From Acidimicrobiia bacterium (lineage in GTDB: Bacteria; Actinomycetota; Acidimicrobiia; UBA2766), in the NCBI GenBank assembly GCA_020850945.1, contig JADZDR010000061.1, forward strand, positions 62,001 to 126,000: a DNA stretch of 64,000 nt. Reading direction: 5' to 3'. A model generated the notes under the pieces. That model did not search any database and had not been told where the DNA came from. It worked only from the letters and a program-made list of their open reading frames with translations. A program made the translations under genes and the position numbers. Shown piece after piece: positions 33,472-41,849 of this stretch. How positions within the stretch are numbered: position 1 is the stretch's first letter; each line of letters starts with the position of its first letter.

Positions 33472-36400
33472 TTACGTGCCGCTGACGATCGACTGAACGA
33501 CCTGGTCGGAAGGGGTGTCCATGCCCTTGGTGAAGGCGGACGCGAAGTCGGACGGACCGGCGAGCCCGCGGGCGTGGGTCTCGATGCGGTCGATGTCGGC
33601 CCGGGCGACCGGGTCGGGCGGCATGCCAGCGGCCTCACGCACGCCACGGGCGGCACCGAGGAGGAAGGCCGCCTGCTCCCCGTTCCCCTGGGCTGCCTGC
33701 ACTCCCGCCAGACCTTCCAAGGCATGGGCGACGCAGCGGGCGACGCCGAAGAGATGCGCTGACGCGCCGAGGACACGTCGGTGCATGGCCTCCGCCGCGT
33801 CCATGTCGCCTGACGTCTCAGCCAGGAAGCCCATCTGGCTGTACGCGGGGATGACGAGGAACGTCATGGCCGACTTCGCAGTCCGCGTGGGGACTTCGAG
33901 AGCGGCAACGGCCGCTCTCGTGTCGCCCCGGCCGCGGGCGAGGACTGCCTGCGTGATGTAGGCACACGACGCGAGCTCGGGGGATCCGACGGACTCGGCC
34001 AGCCTGATCGCCACCTCGGCCTCGGCGACAGCGGCAGCGGTGTCTCCCGTGAGGAGGAGAAGCCAGGCGAGCCGGCCATGGTGGAACGCCTGCCACGTGT
34101 CGTGGCCGTCACGCGGCCCGACCAGGTCCGCGTGGCGGATGCGGCAGGCGAGCGCGTCCTCGACCCGCCCGCGCAGCTCGGCTGCGAACTCGATCGCCTG
34201 CAGGACCTGCAGCAACCCCCATGGATTACCTGCACGTTCGAATGCCGACCGGCTCTCCTCCGCCACCCAGTCGAACTCGTCCCAGTTCCCCTCGAGCATG
34301 TGTATGAAGGCGAACATGAACAGGCCGAGGCCCACGGCCCAGTCGTCTCGTATGGCGTGTGCTCGTGTCAACCCGGCTACGACGAGGGGCATCGCCCGCT
34401 CGGGGTCGATCAGGCCCCGCGGCGAGGCGTAGAACGGGTAGAGGAGCTCGGCGTACGTCTTCGCGCGCGCGTCGTCCCCGGCGTCGGCCTTCCGCAGGGA
34501 AGCCTCGCTGCGCAGGACGGCTGCGTCGAGGCGACCCAGGTCGGCGAGCCCGAACCCGAGCCAGGCGAGGCATTCGGCCTCCAACGACGGTGGGATGTCG
34601 GCACCGGGAGCCAATGCCTCCTCCGCCAACTCGACGGCTTCCTCGAGGCGCCCCACATAGCCCCATCCCCAGGCGAGGTCGGCCCACATGCGCAGAGCAG
34701 ATGCGATGTCGGCCCGCGCCACGTGGTGGCGAAACGCCTCTGTGAGGTTCTCGCTCTCCAGCTCGAGCTCGTCGAGTGCGCCGTGTTGGGCGGGCCCGCG
34801 TGTCTGGGGGCCGAGCCTGCCCGCCACGTCGGCAAACCGTCGCGCGTGCGCGAGGCGGATCGTTTCGCACGCCGGGTCCCCTCGCAGCCGGTCCGCCGCG
34901 AAGACCCGCAGCGTCTCGAGCATCCGGTACCGCCCTTCAGCAGATGCATCGAGGGTCACGAGGGACTTGTCGACGAGACGGCCGAGCACGTCGATCAGAG
35001 GCGCACGTCCGGGAATCACGTCCGCGCACACGTGCTCGACCGATTCCAACGTCGCGCCGCCCGCGAAGACGGAGAGCGCCCCGACGAGTGCCCTCTCGTC
35101 CTTGTCGAGGAGGTCGTAGCTCCACTCGATGACGGCCTGAAGGGTCCGGTGCCGCGGCAACTCGGTGCGGGCACCGCCCGTGAGGAGGGCGAACCTGTCG
35201 TCGAGGCGAGCCGCGATCGCGCCCGGCGCGAGCGTCTTCACGCGGGCGGCTGCGAGCTCGATGGCCAGCGGGAGGCCGTCGAGACGCCGGCAGATGTCGA
35301 CGACCGCCCCGGCCGTCCCCTCCATGAGAGAGAACTGGGGTCTGACCGCGGACGCCCGCTCCACGAAGAGCTGGACGCTCGCGTACTCCGCGAACTCGTC
35401 GAGCGCCGTGCCCGGGGGAGGTACCGGCAGAGGGCCGATCGGCCACTGGTGCTCACCGGGCACTGCCAGCGGCTCGCGGCTCGTCGCGAGGACGGTCACG
35501 CCTCGGCAACGCGCCAGGATCGACATGACAACGCGCCGGGCGGATTCGAGGACGTGCTCGCAGTTGTCCATGACGACGAGCGCCGTCCGCCCCTCGAGGT
35601 GGTCGAGGACGCGGTCGAGGTCACCGGCCGGATCGTCGGATCCGGCCATGCTGGGCCCAGGTGCCGCAGCCACACTGAGCGCCGCCGCGAGAGCACCGGC
35701 TACCTGGCTGTCGGGGCGGAGTGGGGCGAGGTCGACGAACCAGACCCCACCCCCGAATCCGGGGGTGAGCGACTCGGCGACCTCGAGTCCGAGACGGGTC
35801 TTGCCGGCCCCGCCCGGACCGACGATCGTCACGAGCCTCTGGCTCGAGACGAGCGCCTCGAGCTCGCGCCGCTCCTCGACCCTCCCCACGAAGGACGTGA
35901 GGGTCACAGGCAGGTTGGACCGTGGCACCACCTGTTCCGTGGGGTGGGGACGGAGTGAGCCGTCGTGACGGAGGATCGCGGCTTCGATCTCCCGCAGCTC
36001 GGGGCCGGGATCGAGTCCGAGCTCCTCGAACCCGACGCGTGCCGCCTCGAACTCCCGCAGAGCCTCGGCATGGCGACCCGATCTGTACAGGGCGAGCATG
36101 AGCTGGCGCCGGAATCCCTCCCGGTACGGGTGGTCGGCTACGTGGGTGCGCAGCTCACCCACGAGGTCGTCGTGACGGCCGGCTCCGAGATCCGCCTCGA
36201 TGCGCTGCTCCAATGTCGTGAGGCGGAGCTCCTCGAGCCGCGTGATCTCGGGCCGTGCCCAGTCCTCGTCGGCGACGTCCGCGAGCACCGGGCCACGCCA
36301 CAGAGCGAGGCTCCCCGCCGCGTCGACCTCACGGCGCACCTCGAACTCGGCCACGTCGAACGTCGTGTCCTCGACCCGGAGGCGATATCCCGGACCGCTG

Positions 36401-36660
36401 GTCACGATGATGTTCCGGTCGGCGCCGAATGCGCGCCGCAACTGCGAGACGCGGACTTGGAGGGCGTTCTCGGGATCGGCGGGAGGACTCCCGCCCCAGA
36501 GACGCTCGACGAGACTGTCCGTGGGAACGACGTCACCGCCGGCGACGAGGAGCGCGAGGAGGAGGCTCCGTGTCTTGCCCGACGGGACCTCGACGGGGGC
36601 GCCGGCCGAGTCGACGACTTCGAGAGGACCGAGGATCCGGAATTCCATCCCCATCAGCAT
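33472..36660 (-). CDS. BTAD/SARP-like regulator with STAND ATPase and TPR region (AfsR-like)
   Basis: 1062 residues. An OmpR-like winged helix (~1-90: EFRILGPLEVVDSAG, ENALQVRVSQLRRAFG) is followed by a BTAD domain (~95-240). Next is a nucleotide-binding NB-ARC/STAND module with P-loop GPGGAGKT (~285) and VVMDNCEHVLE. A long helical repeat C-terminus reaches the end. This is the AfsR-type layout of pathway regulators of secondary metabolism or transport. Start codons at 36660, 36654 and 36648 are all possible; the last begins directly at the conserved MEFRILGPLEV. It sits between an aminotransferase and an ABC exporter, all on one strand. Confidence 0.92.
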   Translation of the reverse strand: MLMGMEFRILGPLEVVDSAGAPVEVPSGKTRSLLLALLVAGGDVVPTDSLVERLWGGSPPADPENALQVRVSQLRRAFGADRNIIVTSGPGYRLRVEDTTFDVAEFEVRREVDAAGSLALWRGPVLADVADEDWARPEITRLEELRLTTLEQRIEADLGAGRHDDLVGELRTHVADHPYREGFRRQLMLALYRSGRHAEALREFEAARVGFEELGLDPGPELREIEAAILRHDGSLRPHPTEQVVPRSNLPVTLTSFVGRVEERRELEALVSSQRLVTIVGPGGAGKTRLGLEVAESLTPGFGGGVWFVDLAPLRPDSQVAGALAAALSVAAAPGPSMAGSDDPAGDLDRVLDHLEGRTALVVMDNCEHVLESARRVVMSILARCRGVTVLATSREPLAVPGEHQWPIGPLPVPPPGTALDEFAEYASVQLFVERASAVRPQFSLMEGTAGAVVDICRRLDGLPLAIELAAARVKTLAPGAIAARLDDRFALLTGGARTELPRHRTLQAVIEWSYDLLDKDERALVGALSVFAGGATLESVEHVCADVIPGRAPLIDVLGRLVDKSLVTLDASAEGRYRMLETLRVFAADRLRGDPACETIRLAHARRFADVAGRLGPQTRGPAQHGALDELELESENLTEAFRHHVARADIASALRMWADLAWGWGYVGRLEEAVELAEEALAPGADIPPSLEAECLAWLGFGLADLGRLDAAVLRSEASLRKADAGDDARAKTYAELLYPFYASPRGLIDPERAMPLVVAGLTRAHAIRDDWAVGLGLFMFAFIHMLEGNWDEFDWVAEESRSAFERAGNPWGLLQVLQAIEFAAELRGRVEDALACRIRHADLVGPRDGHDTWQAFHHGRLAWLLLLTGDTAAAVAEAEVAIRLAESVGSPELASCAYITQAVLARGRGDTRAAVAALEVPTRTAKSAMTFLVIPAYSQMGFLAETSGDMDAAEAMHRRVLGASAHLFGVARCVAHALEGLAGVQAAQGNGEQAAFLLGAARGVREAAGMPPDPVARADIDRIETHARGLAGPSDFASAFTKGMDTPSDQVVQSIVSGT

Positions 36661-36705
36661 GTCATGCCTGTGGGGATCGGGCCGGGTGCCTACGTCGCGG
36701 ACCGG

Positions 36706-37941
36706 TCAGGCGAGGGCGGCGAGGGACGCCTCCATGCGATCGGCGAAGGTGTCCACCTGTTCGGACTCGAGGATCAGCGGGGGGTAGAGCTTCATGACGT
36801 CGAAGCGCTGGCTCGACGGCACGATGAGCACACCGCGCAGGAACAGCTCGTCGAAGAACTGGAGACCGATCTCGACGTTCGGGAGCTCCATCGCGAACAT
36901 CATCCCCGCGCGACGCACGTCGAGGAGGACCGTGGGGTGGGCCTTCTGGAGCGCGAGGAGGCGTTCCTCGATCTGGTCGCCGAGGGTGGCGAGCCCCGGC
37001 AGGAGGCGCTGCGTCTCGTCGAGAGCGGCGGTGCTCACGCGTGCCCCGAGGTTCGACCACGCGAATGACGAGATCTGGCGGAACGGCGACTCCCCGAAGA
37101 AGTCGAGGCACTCTGGTCTGGTGACGAGGGCCGACATCGGGTAGACGCCGCCGCTGAATCCTTTGGCTGTGACGAGCATGTCGGGCTCGACGTCCCAGTA
37201 CTCGCAGCCCCACAGGTTTCCGAGCCGGCCCATGCCGCACACGACTTCGTCGATGACGAGCTTGGCGCCGTGTTCGTCGCAGAGACGGCGCACTTCGGAG
37301 AAGTAGCCGGCAGGTGGGATCGCCATGTCGGCGTCCGTCCGCACGGGCTCGAGGACGACGGCCGCCGTCCGCTCCGAGATCTTGGCGGCGATGTCCTCGG
37401 CGTCCCCGTAGCGGACCTCCGTGAAGTCCGGGACGAGCGGTTCGGCGTAGTCACGCATGTCGCCCGGAGCCATCATCGAGAGGGCGAAGCCGGTGCAACC
37501 GTGATACGCCTGGTCTGCGTAGAGGATCTCCGTGCGCTTCGTCGCCCCCCGCGCGACCTTGATCGCGAGATCGATCGCCTCGCCGCCCGTCACGACGGGG
37601 TGCGTCGTCTCGAGCCGCCCCGGCGTGCAGTCGGCGAGCCTGCGGGCGAGCTCGCCCTTCGCCTCGCTGAAGAAGAAGAGGCTGCCGAAGTCCTCGTCCG
37701 CCATCGCGGCCTCGGCGGCGGAGACGACGGCGGGGTTGCGGTGCCCGAGGCTGAAGGTCCCTCCCATGCACCACATGTCGAGGTACTGCTTGCCTGTGCT
37801 GTCGTAGAAGTACGGGCCTTCGGCGCTCCCCTCGACGAAGAGGAAGTCGAGGTTCTGGATGCACTCGATGCGCTTGCTGTTGAAGTAGCGACCGTACTGC
37901 TCGACGAAGCGTTCCGGGGTGAGGGGAGAATCAGTGCTCAT
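36706..37941 (-). CDS. Class III aminotransferase (PLP)
   Basis: 411 residues from the ATG at 37941. The PLP fold is clear: the phosphate-binding HPVVTGGEAIDLAIKVARG, the central VVLEPV and DEVVCGMGR (Asp to pyridine N), and the PLP lysine in TAKGFSGG. The family includes ornithine, 4-aminobutyrate and omega-amino acid transaminases; the substrate cannot be fixed. It lies 45 bp upstream of the BTAD regulator on the same strand and may head an operon that also holds the ABC exporter. The upstream ORF extension is Cys/Ser-rich and rejected. Confidence 0.92.
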   Translation of the reverse strand: MSTDSPLTPERFVEQYGRYFNSKRIECIQNLDFLFVEGSAEGPYFYDSTGKQYLDMWCMGGTFSLGHRNPAVVSAAEAAMADEDFGSLFFFSEAKGELARRLADCTPGRLETTHPVVTGGEAIDLAIKVARGATKRTEILYADQAYHGCTGFALSMMAPGDMRDYAEPLVPDFTEVRYGDAEDIAAKISERTAAVVLEPVRTDADMAIPPAGYFSEVRRLCDEHGAKLVIDEVVCGMGRLGNLWGCEYWDVEPDMLVTAKGFSGGVYPMSALVTRPECLDFFGESPFRQISSFAWSNLGARVSTAALDETQRLLPGLATLGDQIEERLLALQKAHPTVLLDVRRAGMMFAMELPNVEIGLQFFDELFLRGVLIVPSSQRFDVMKLYPPLILESEQVDTFADRMEASLAALA

Positions 37942-38057
37942 GCGACGGCACTCTAACCCGTCACAGCAGCCGCATGCGGAGGAGGTGGCCGACCCGGCGG
38001 ATCCACTACGTTCCACCCTGTGGAGCTGTCGTTGCCGGGATTCGTACAGGAGCGCTG

Positions 38058-39215
38058 ATGCGGGGTGCGAGCGCGGTCGTCGGTGTGGGGGAATCCGCCT
38101 ACTACAGGTGGGGCGAGGCGCCGGACACGGAGTTCCAGCTCGCGTGCGCGGCGATTCGTCGCGCCGTGGCCGACGCCGGTCTCGAGCTCACCGACGTGGA
38201 CGGACTGGTCTCGTACATGGAACCCCGCAACGATCCACTGCGTCTCAGCGCCGCCCTCGACACCGGTCCCCTCGCCTTCACGGCGCAGACCTTCGGCGGG
38301 GGAGGCAACGGCGCCGGGGCGGCTGTCACCCTCGCCGATGCTGCCGTCACGGCGGGGTATGCAGGGTGCGTCGTCGTGTTCCGGGCACTCGCCCAGGGCC
38401 AGTTCGGACGATTCGGGGTCGGTCGGAGCGAGACCCGTGTCGGCGGCAATGCCGCGTTCACCGCCCCGTACGGCTTGAAGACCCCGGCGCACGTCACTGC
38501 CCTGCAGACGGCGGCGTACATGCACGACCACGGGGTCGGCCAGGACAGCCTCGCAGAGGTCGCGCTCGCGTCGTATGCCCACGCGCAGCGCAACCCGCGC
38601 GCCGTCGCGTACGGCGAGCCGCTCACGCGTGAGATGTACCACGCATCGAGATGGATAGCGGAGCCGTTCCACCTCTACGACTGCTGCCGCGAGACCGACG
38701 GCGCAGCCGCGATCGTGGTCGTCGCGGCCGACCGGGCACGCGACTGCCCGCACGTGCCGGTCTCGATCGTCGCCGGCGCGCACGGGCTCGAACGACGCGG
38801 TGGGGTCGCCGCATTCTGCGACCCGGACTTCCCCACGGCGCACTACGGGCACGTGGCGGAACAACTCTGGACGCGGGCGGGGGTATCCCCCCGGGATGTC
38901 GGGGTCGCCCAGTTCTACGAGAACTTCACAGGCCCCGTCCTCATGGCAATCGCCGAGATGGGCTTCTGCGAACCCGACGGCCTCGACGAGTTCGTGGGTG
39001 GTGGGAACCTGCAGTGGCCGCACGGAGGGCTACCACTGAACACGAGTGGGGGGAACCTCGCCGAGGCCTACGTGCACGGCATGGGGAACGTGGTCGAGGC
39101 CGTGCGTCAGAACCGGGGCGAGTCGACGTGCCAGGTCGAGGATGTCGAGCTGAGCCTCCTCGTGTCCGGTCCCGGCTATGCGCCGGGAAGTGCCGTCCTC
39201 TTCGGAAGGATGTGA
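38058..39215 (+). CDS. SCP-x/Ltp-type thiolase-like protein
   Basis: 385 residues from the ATG at 38058 (SD AGGAG). The thiolase fold features of the lipid-transfer branch are visible: GVGESAYYRWG at the start, GGGGNGAGAAVTLADAAV, FHLYDCCRETDGAAAIVV and NTSGGNLAEAYVHGM. This branch often lacks classic thiolase activity and instead acts as a retro-aldolase or acyl-CoA carbon-carbon lyase in steroid side-chain breakdown. It needs a DUF35 partner, and one follows 1 bp downstream. The reaction here is inferred from the pair. The cytoplasmic substrate is probably an acyl-CoA. Confidence 0.9.
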   Translation: MRGASAVVGVGESAYYRWGEAPDTEFQLACAAIRRAVADAGLELTDVDGLVSYMEPRNDPLRLSAALDTGPLAFTAQTFGGGGNGAGAAVTLADAAVTAGYAGCVVVFRALAQGQFGRFGVGRSETRVGGNAAFTAPYGLKTPAHVTALQTAAYMHDHGVGQDSLAEVALASYAHAQRNPRAVAYGEPLTREMYHASRWIAEPFHLYDCCRETDGAAAIVVVAADRARDCPHVPVSIVAGAHGLERRGGVAAFCDPDFPTAHYGHVAEQLWTRAGVSPRDVGVAQFYENFTGPVLMAIAEMGFCEPDGLDEFVGGGNLQWPHGGLPLNTSGGNLAEAYVHGMGNVVEAVRQNRGESTCQVEDVELSLLVSGPGYAPGSAVLFGRM

Positions 39216-39216
39216 C

Positions 39217-39630
39217 GTGCGCGAGATCGTCGAGGCGGGCGGCCTCCCTCTCCTCACCCCCGTGAACGAGGCGTGGTTCACGTCCGGCGAGGTGGCGATC
39301 CAGTGCTGCGCCTCGTGCACGACGCTCCAGCATCCCCCCGAGGAGGTCTGCCACGCGTGCGGAGGCACGGAGTTCGAGATCCGAGTGCTCCGCCCGCGGG
39401 GGACGGTGGTGAGCCACACGGTCGTGCACCACGCCCCCTCGCCTGCGCTCGCCGCTTTCGTCCCGTACACGATCGTCCTCGTGAGTCTCGACGACGCCCC
39501 CCACATCCGCGTCGTGGGGAACATCGACGGCCCGGTGTCGATCGGCATGCGCGTGGCGGCGCACTGGGAGGAGTTCCCCACGGACGAGGGACCCACGATC
39601 CGCCTCATCCAGTGGCACCGCATGGCGTGA
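39217..39630 (+). CDS. DUF35 zinc-ribbon/OB-fold partner protein
   Basis: 137 residues. The GTG at 39217 follows the thiolase stop by 1 nt. A rubredoxin-like zinc ribbon (CCASC and CHAC, about residues 27-46) leads to an OB fold (GTVVSHTVVHHAP, PYTIVLVSLDDAPH). DUF35 proteins bind acyl-CoA and form complexes with Ltp-type thiolases or MaoC hydratases. Its tight coupling to the thiolase gene shows they are a unit. The alternative start in the thiolase frame overlap is rejected. Confidence 0.9.
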   Translation: MREIVEAGGLPLLTPVNEAWFTSGEVAIQCCASCTTLQHPPEEVCHACGGTEFEIRVLRPRGTVVSHTVVHHAPSPALAAFVPYTIVLVSLDDAPHIRVVGNIDGPVSIGMRVAAHWEEFPTDEGPTIRLIQWHRMA

Positions 39631-39645
39631 GGACACCCCCCCAGC

Positions 39646-39756
39646 CAAGTGGGCAGTCCTGACCCGCATGGGTGAGGCTGATTCCTACCCACATGTCGAG
39701 ATTCACGCATGTGGGCAGTGCCAGCCTCGCTGGGCGAGGGCGAGACTGCCCACATG
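39646..39756. repeat. Two adjacent palindromes with CATGTGGGCAGT core (family variant C)
   Basis: An outer perfect pair, CATGTGGGCAGT (39708-39719) and ACTGCCCACATG (39745-39756), encloses a second pair CCTCG/CGAGG and a short loop. Just upstream, CAAGTGGGCAGT (39646-39657) faces CTACCCACATG (39685-39695) as a weaker hairpin. It lies after the DUF35 gene. The cores resemble, but are not identical to, the CACGTGGGCGTAC elements at 12529 and 51574. Confidence 0.6.
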
Positions 39757-39857
39757 GAGGGTGAGGAGCGCGACGGGCGGCGATGTCCCGCAGGGTGTAT
39801 ACAGATGCGATCCCTAGGTCGGGGGTGGGTTGCCCCTGGGGAACGCTGGAGGGTGCA

Positions 39858-40805
39858 ATGGTCAAGCGACGCCTGGGTCTGGCCGCGGTCGCGGTCATAT
39901 CTGCCCTGTTGCTGTCGAGTTGCTGGACGACCTACGCCACGCCGTACGTGTTGCGGTCCGACGTCAACTTCGCCGACCCGGGCGGGCTGGTCGCCGAGGG
40001 TCGCTACTGGATGTTCGCCACGAACTGGGCGTTCTGGCGGATCCCCGTGCTCTCGTCCTCCTCACCTACCTCGGGCTGGACAGGCACACCGACCGAGGCG
40101 CTGCCCAGCCCGCCCGCAAAGGCACTCGGCCACTTCTGGGGGCCCGAGGTGCAGTACATGGACGGCTGGTACTACATGTACTACGGCGCCACAGTCGCCT
40201 GGGACGGCTCGCCGTACGGCGAGCACGCCATCTTCGTCGCCCGCTCGAGTCGCGCGGCCGGTCCCTACACCCCGGTGGGCCCACAGCCTCTGTACCGGGA
40301 CCCGTGGCGACGGGGAGTGATCGACCCGGACGTGGTGCAGGCGGCCGACGGCAGCCGCTACCTGCTCTGGAGCGTGGACTGGGGTCCAGGCGGCCGCGGC
40401 AGTTCGGTGACCCGGGCGATCCAGGGATGCCGGCTGAACAACCCGACGAGCGTGTCCGGCACCTGCGGCACGCTCATCACGGCGAACCGCAGCAACTGGG
40501 AACGGGGCACGGTCGAAGCGCCCGCCCTGCTCCAAGGCCCGGACGGCTACTCCCTCGTCTACTCGGGAGGGAACTTCGAGGGTCCGTATGCGACCGGTGT
40601 GGCTTCGTGTGGCTCGAACCCACTCGGACCGTGCACGAAATGGAACACCGCCAACCCCTACATCGGAACCGGCTGGAACGGTACGGTGAACCCGGGTGGT
40701 GCCGACTTCGTGCCGTACTACTGGGGTGTCTACGCGGCCTTCTTCCATGCCAACAGAGGTTCGGTACGCGCCCCACACGTCCAGTTCGTCGTCTGGCGGG
40801 ACTGA
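39858..40805 (+). CDS. GH43-like glycoside hydrolase lipoprotein
   Basis: 315 residues from the ATG at 39858 (SD GGAGGG). Signal with lipobox LLSSC. The five-blade propeller residues of clan GH-F are suggested by FADPGGLVAEGRYWMF (general base Asp), GVIDPDVVQA (pKa-modulating Asp) and GTVEAPALL (general acid Glu). Such enzymes cut arabinan or xylan side chains outside the cell. The exact specificity is unknown. A short palindrome TGTATACA (39796-39803) and the palindromic repeats lie upstream; a perfect hairpin follows the stop. Confidence 0.85.
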   Translation: MVKRRLGLAAVAVISALLLSSCWTTYATPYVLRSDVNFADPGGLVAEGRYWMFATNWAFWRIPVLSSSSPTSGWTGTPTEALPSPPAKALGHFWGPEVQYMDGWYYMYYGATVAWDGSPYGEHAIFVARSSRAAGPYTPVGPQPLYRDPWRRGVIDPDVVQAADGSRYLLWSVDWGPGGRGSSVTRAIQGCRLNNPTSVSGTCGTLITANRSNWERGTVEAPALLQGPDGYSLVYSGGNFEGPYATGVASCGSNPLGPCTKWNTANPYIGTGWNGTVNPGGADFVPYYWGVYAAFFHANRGSVRAPHVQFVVWRD

Positions 40806-40874
40806 ACCCGCCGACTCATCCGGTGCCGTTCCCACCCATCCAAGTGGAATGGTCGGCTTTGCCTGTGAGGGAAG

Positions 40875-40915
40875 GGCTCCTGTGACACACCCCGTCAACG
40901 TGTGTCACAGGAGCC
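40875..40915 (+). terminator. Perfect 16-bp hairpin after the GH43-like gene
   Basis: The arms GGCTCCTGTGACACAC (40875-40890) and its exact complement (40900-40915) flank a 9-nt loop. It has no U-run but is very stable and lies 70 bp after the GH43 stop. The remaining gap to 41053 shows no gene; it has a locally AT-rich stretch near 40950-40970 that could be a promoter for the next small gene. Confidence 0.6.
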
Positions 40916-41053
40916 TCCAGTCCACCCACGAACCACCTCGCACAACACCATGGATAACGTACTATGTCTATCGTTTGGGGTCAAGCGCCCCGAACTGCGG
41001 AAAGTCGCACCGTCATTTGACCCGGTGAGTCCTTCCGGTCGAGTCTGGTGACC

Positions 41054-41323
41054 ATGACCGGACTCCTGATCACGATCGCCCTCCTCTACGCAGCCATCGC
41101 CGTCCCCGTGTGCGGGCGCATCGGCTACGAGATGACCGGCCGACGTGGCCTCGCGCTCGGCGTCCTGTTCGGCCCTCTCGGCCTCATGATCTGCGTGTTG
41201 ATTCGCCTGTCCGACCAGCTCGCATCGGATCTGCAGCGCCTCGAAGACTCCATCGGCCATCTCGACCGGGCGATGTCGACGCTGCTTCCGTGGGGTCGAC
41301 CGAAGCGCCGTCCTCCGGCGTGA
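41054..41323 (+). CDS. Small two-helix membrane protein
   Basis: 89 residues from the ATG at 41054 (an in-frame GTG lies 6 bp earlier). Two membrane segments (LLITIALLYAAIAVPVCG and GLALGVLFGPLGLMICVLI) are followed by an amphipathic tail, ending in basic PKRRPPA. The family is not recognised. It lies 37 bp before the FKBP gene, and no SD is convincing. Third-position GC is high, so it looks real. Confidence 0.55.
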   Translation: MTGLLITIALLYAAIAVPVCGRIGYEMTGRRGLALGVLFGPLGLMICVLIRLSDQLASDLQRLEDSIGHLDRAMSTLLPWGRPKRRPPA

Positions 41324-41360
41324 ACCAGGCCGGGATAGGTGCCCCGGGTAAGGTGTGCTT

Positions 41361-41741
41361 GTGAGCAACGAAGAGAAGCCCCACGTCTACGTGCCCGCAG
41401 GTGAAACTCCACCGACCGAACTCGTCATCGAGGACATCGAGGTCGGTTCCGGCGCGGAGGCCACTCCCGGTTCCACCGTCGAGGTCCACTACGCCGGCCA
41501 CGCCTGGTCGACACGCCGGCAGTTCGACGCGTCCTGGGATCGGGGTGAGACGTTCTCGTTCACTCTCGGGTCCGGCCAGGTCATCTCCGGCTGGGACCAG
41601 GGCGTCGCAGGCATGCGGGTGGGCGGACGCCGACACCTCGTGATCCCGCCCCGACTCGGCTACGGGTCCCGTGGTGCGGGTGCCGCCATCAAGCCGAACG
41701 AGACCCTGGTCTTCGTGGTCGACCTCCTCGGTGTCGGCTGA
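41361..41741 (+). CDS. FKBP-type peptidyl-prolyl isomerase
   Basis: 126 residues from the GTG at 41361. It is a complete FKBP domain: VEVHYAGHAW, RQFDASWDRGETFSFTLG, VISGWDQGVAGMRVGGRRHL, IPPRLGYGSRGAG and NETLVFVVDLLG. These include the active-site Tyr, Phe, Asp, Trp and Tyr positions typical of the family. It is cytoplasmic, with no signal. It catalyses cis-trans isomerisation at proline and helps folding. An upstream GTG at 41355 is also possible. Confidence 0.95.
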   Translation: MSNEEKPHVYVPAGETPPTELVIEDIEVGSGAEATPGSTVEVHYAGHAWSTRRQFDASWDRGETFSFTLGSGQVISGWDQGVAGMRVGGRRHLVIPPRLGYGSRGAGAAIKPNETLVFVVDLLGVG

Positions 41742-41849
41742 GCTCCGAGGGAGCAGCTCGCGGGGGAACAGGAGGTTCGACGGCCTGGTCAGCCAGGGTC
41801 GACTGTCGGAAAGCTCGTCGTGGGTCTGCTCACGGGTGAGTTGCTTCGC

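Noticed and set aside
34078-35958. 626-codon frame opposite the BTAD regulator
   Set aside because: Shadow frame; the minus-strand protein has known domains along its full length.
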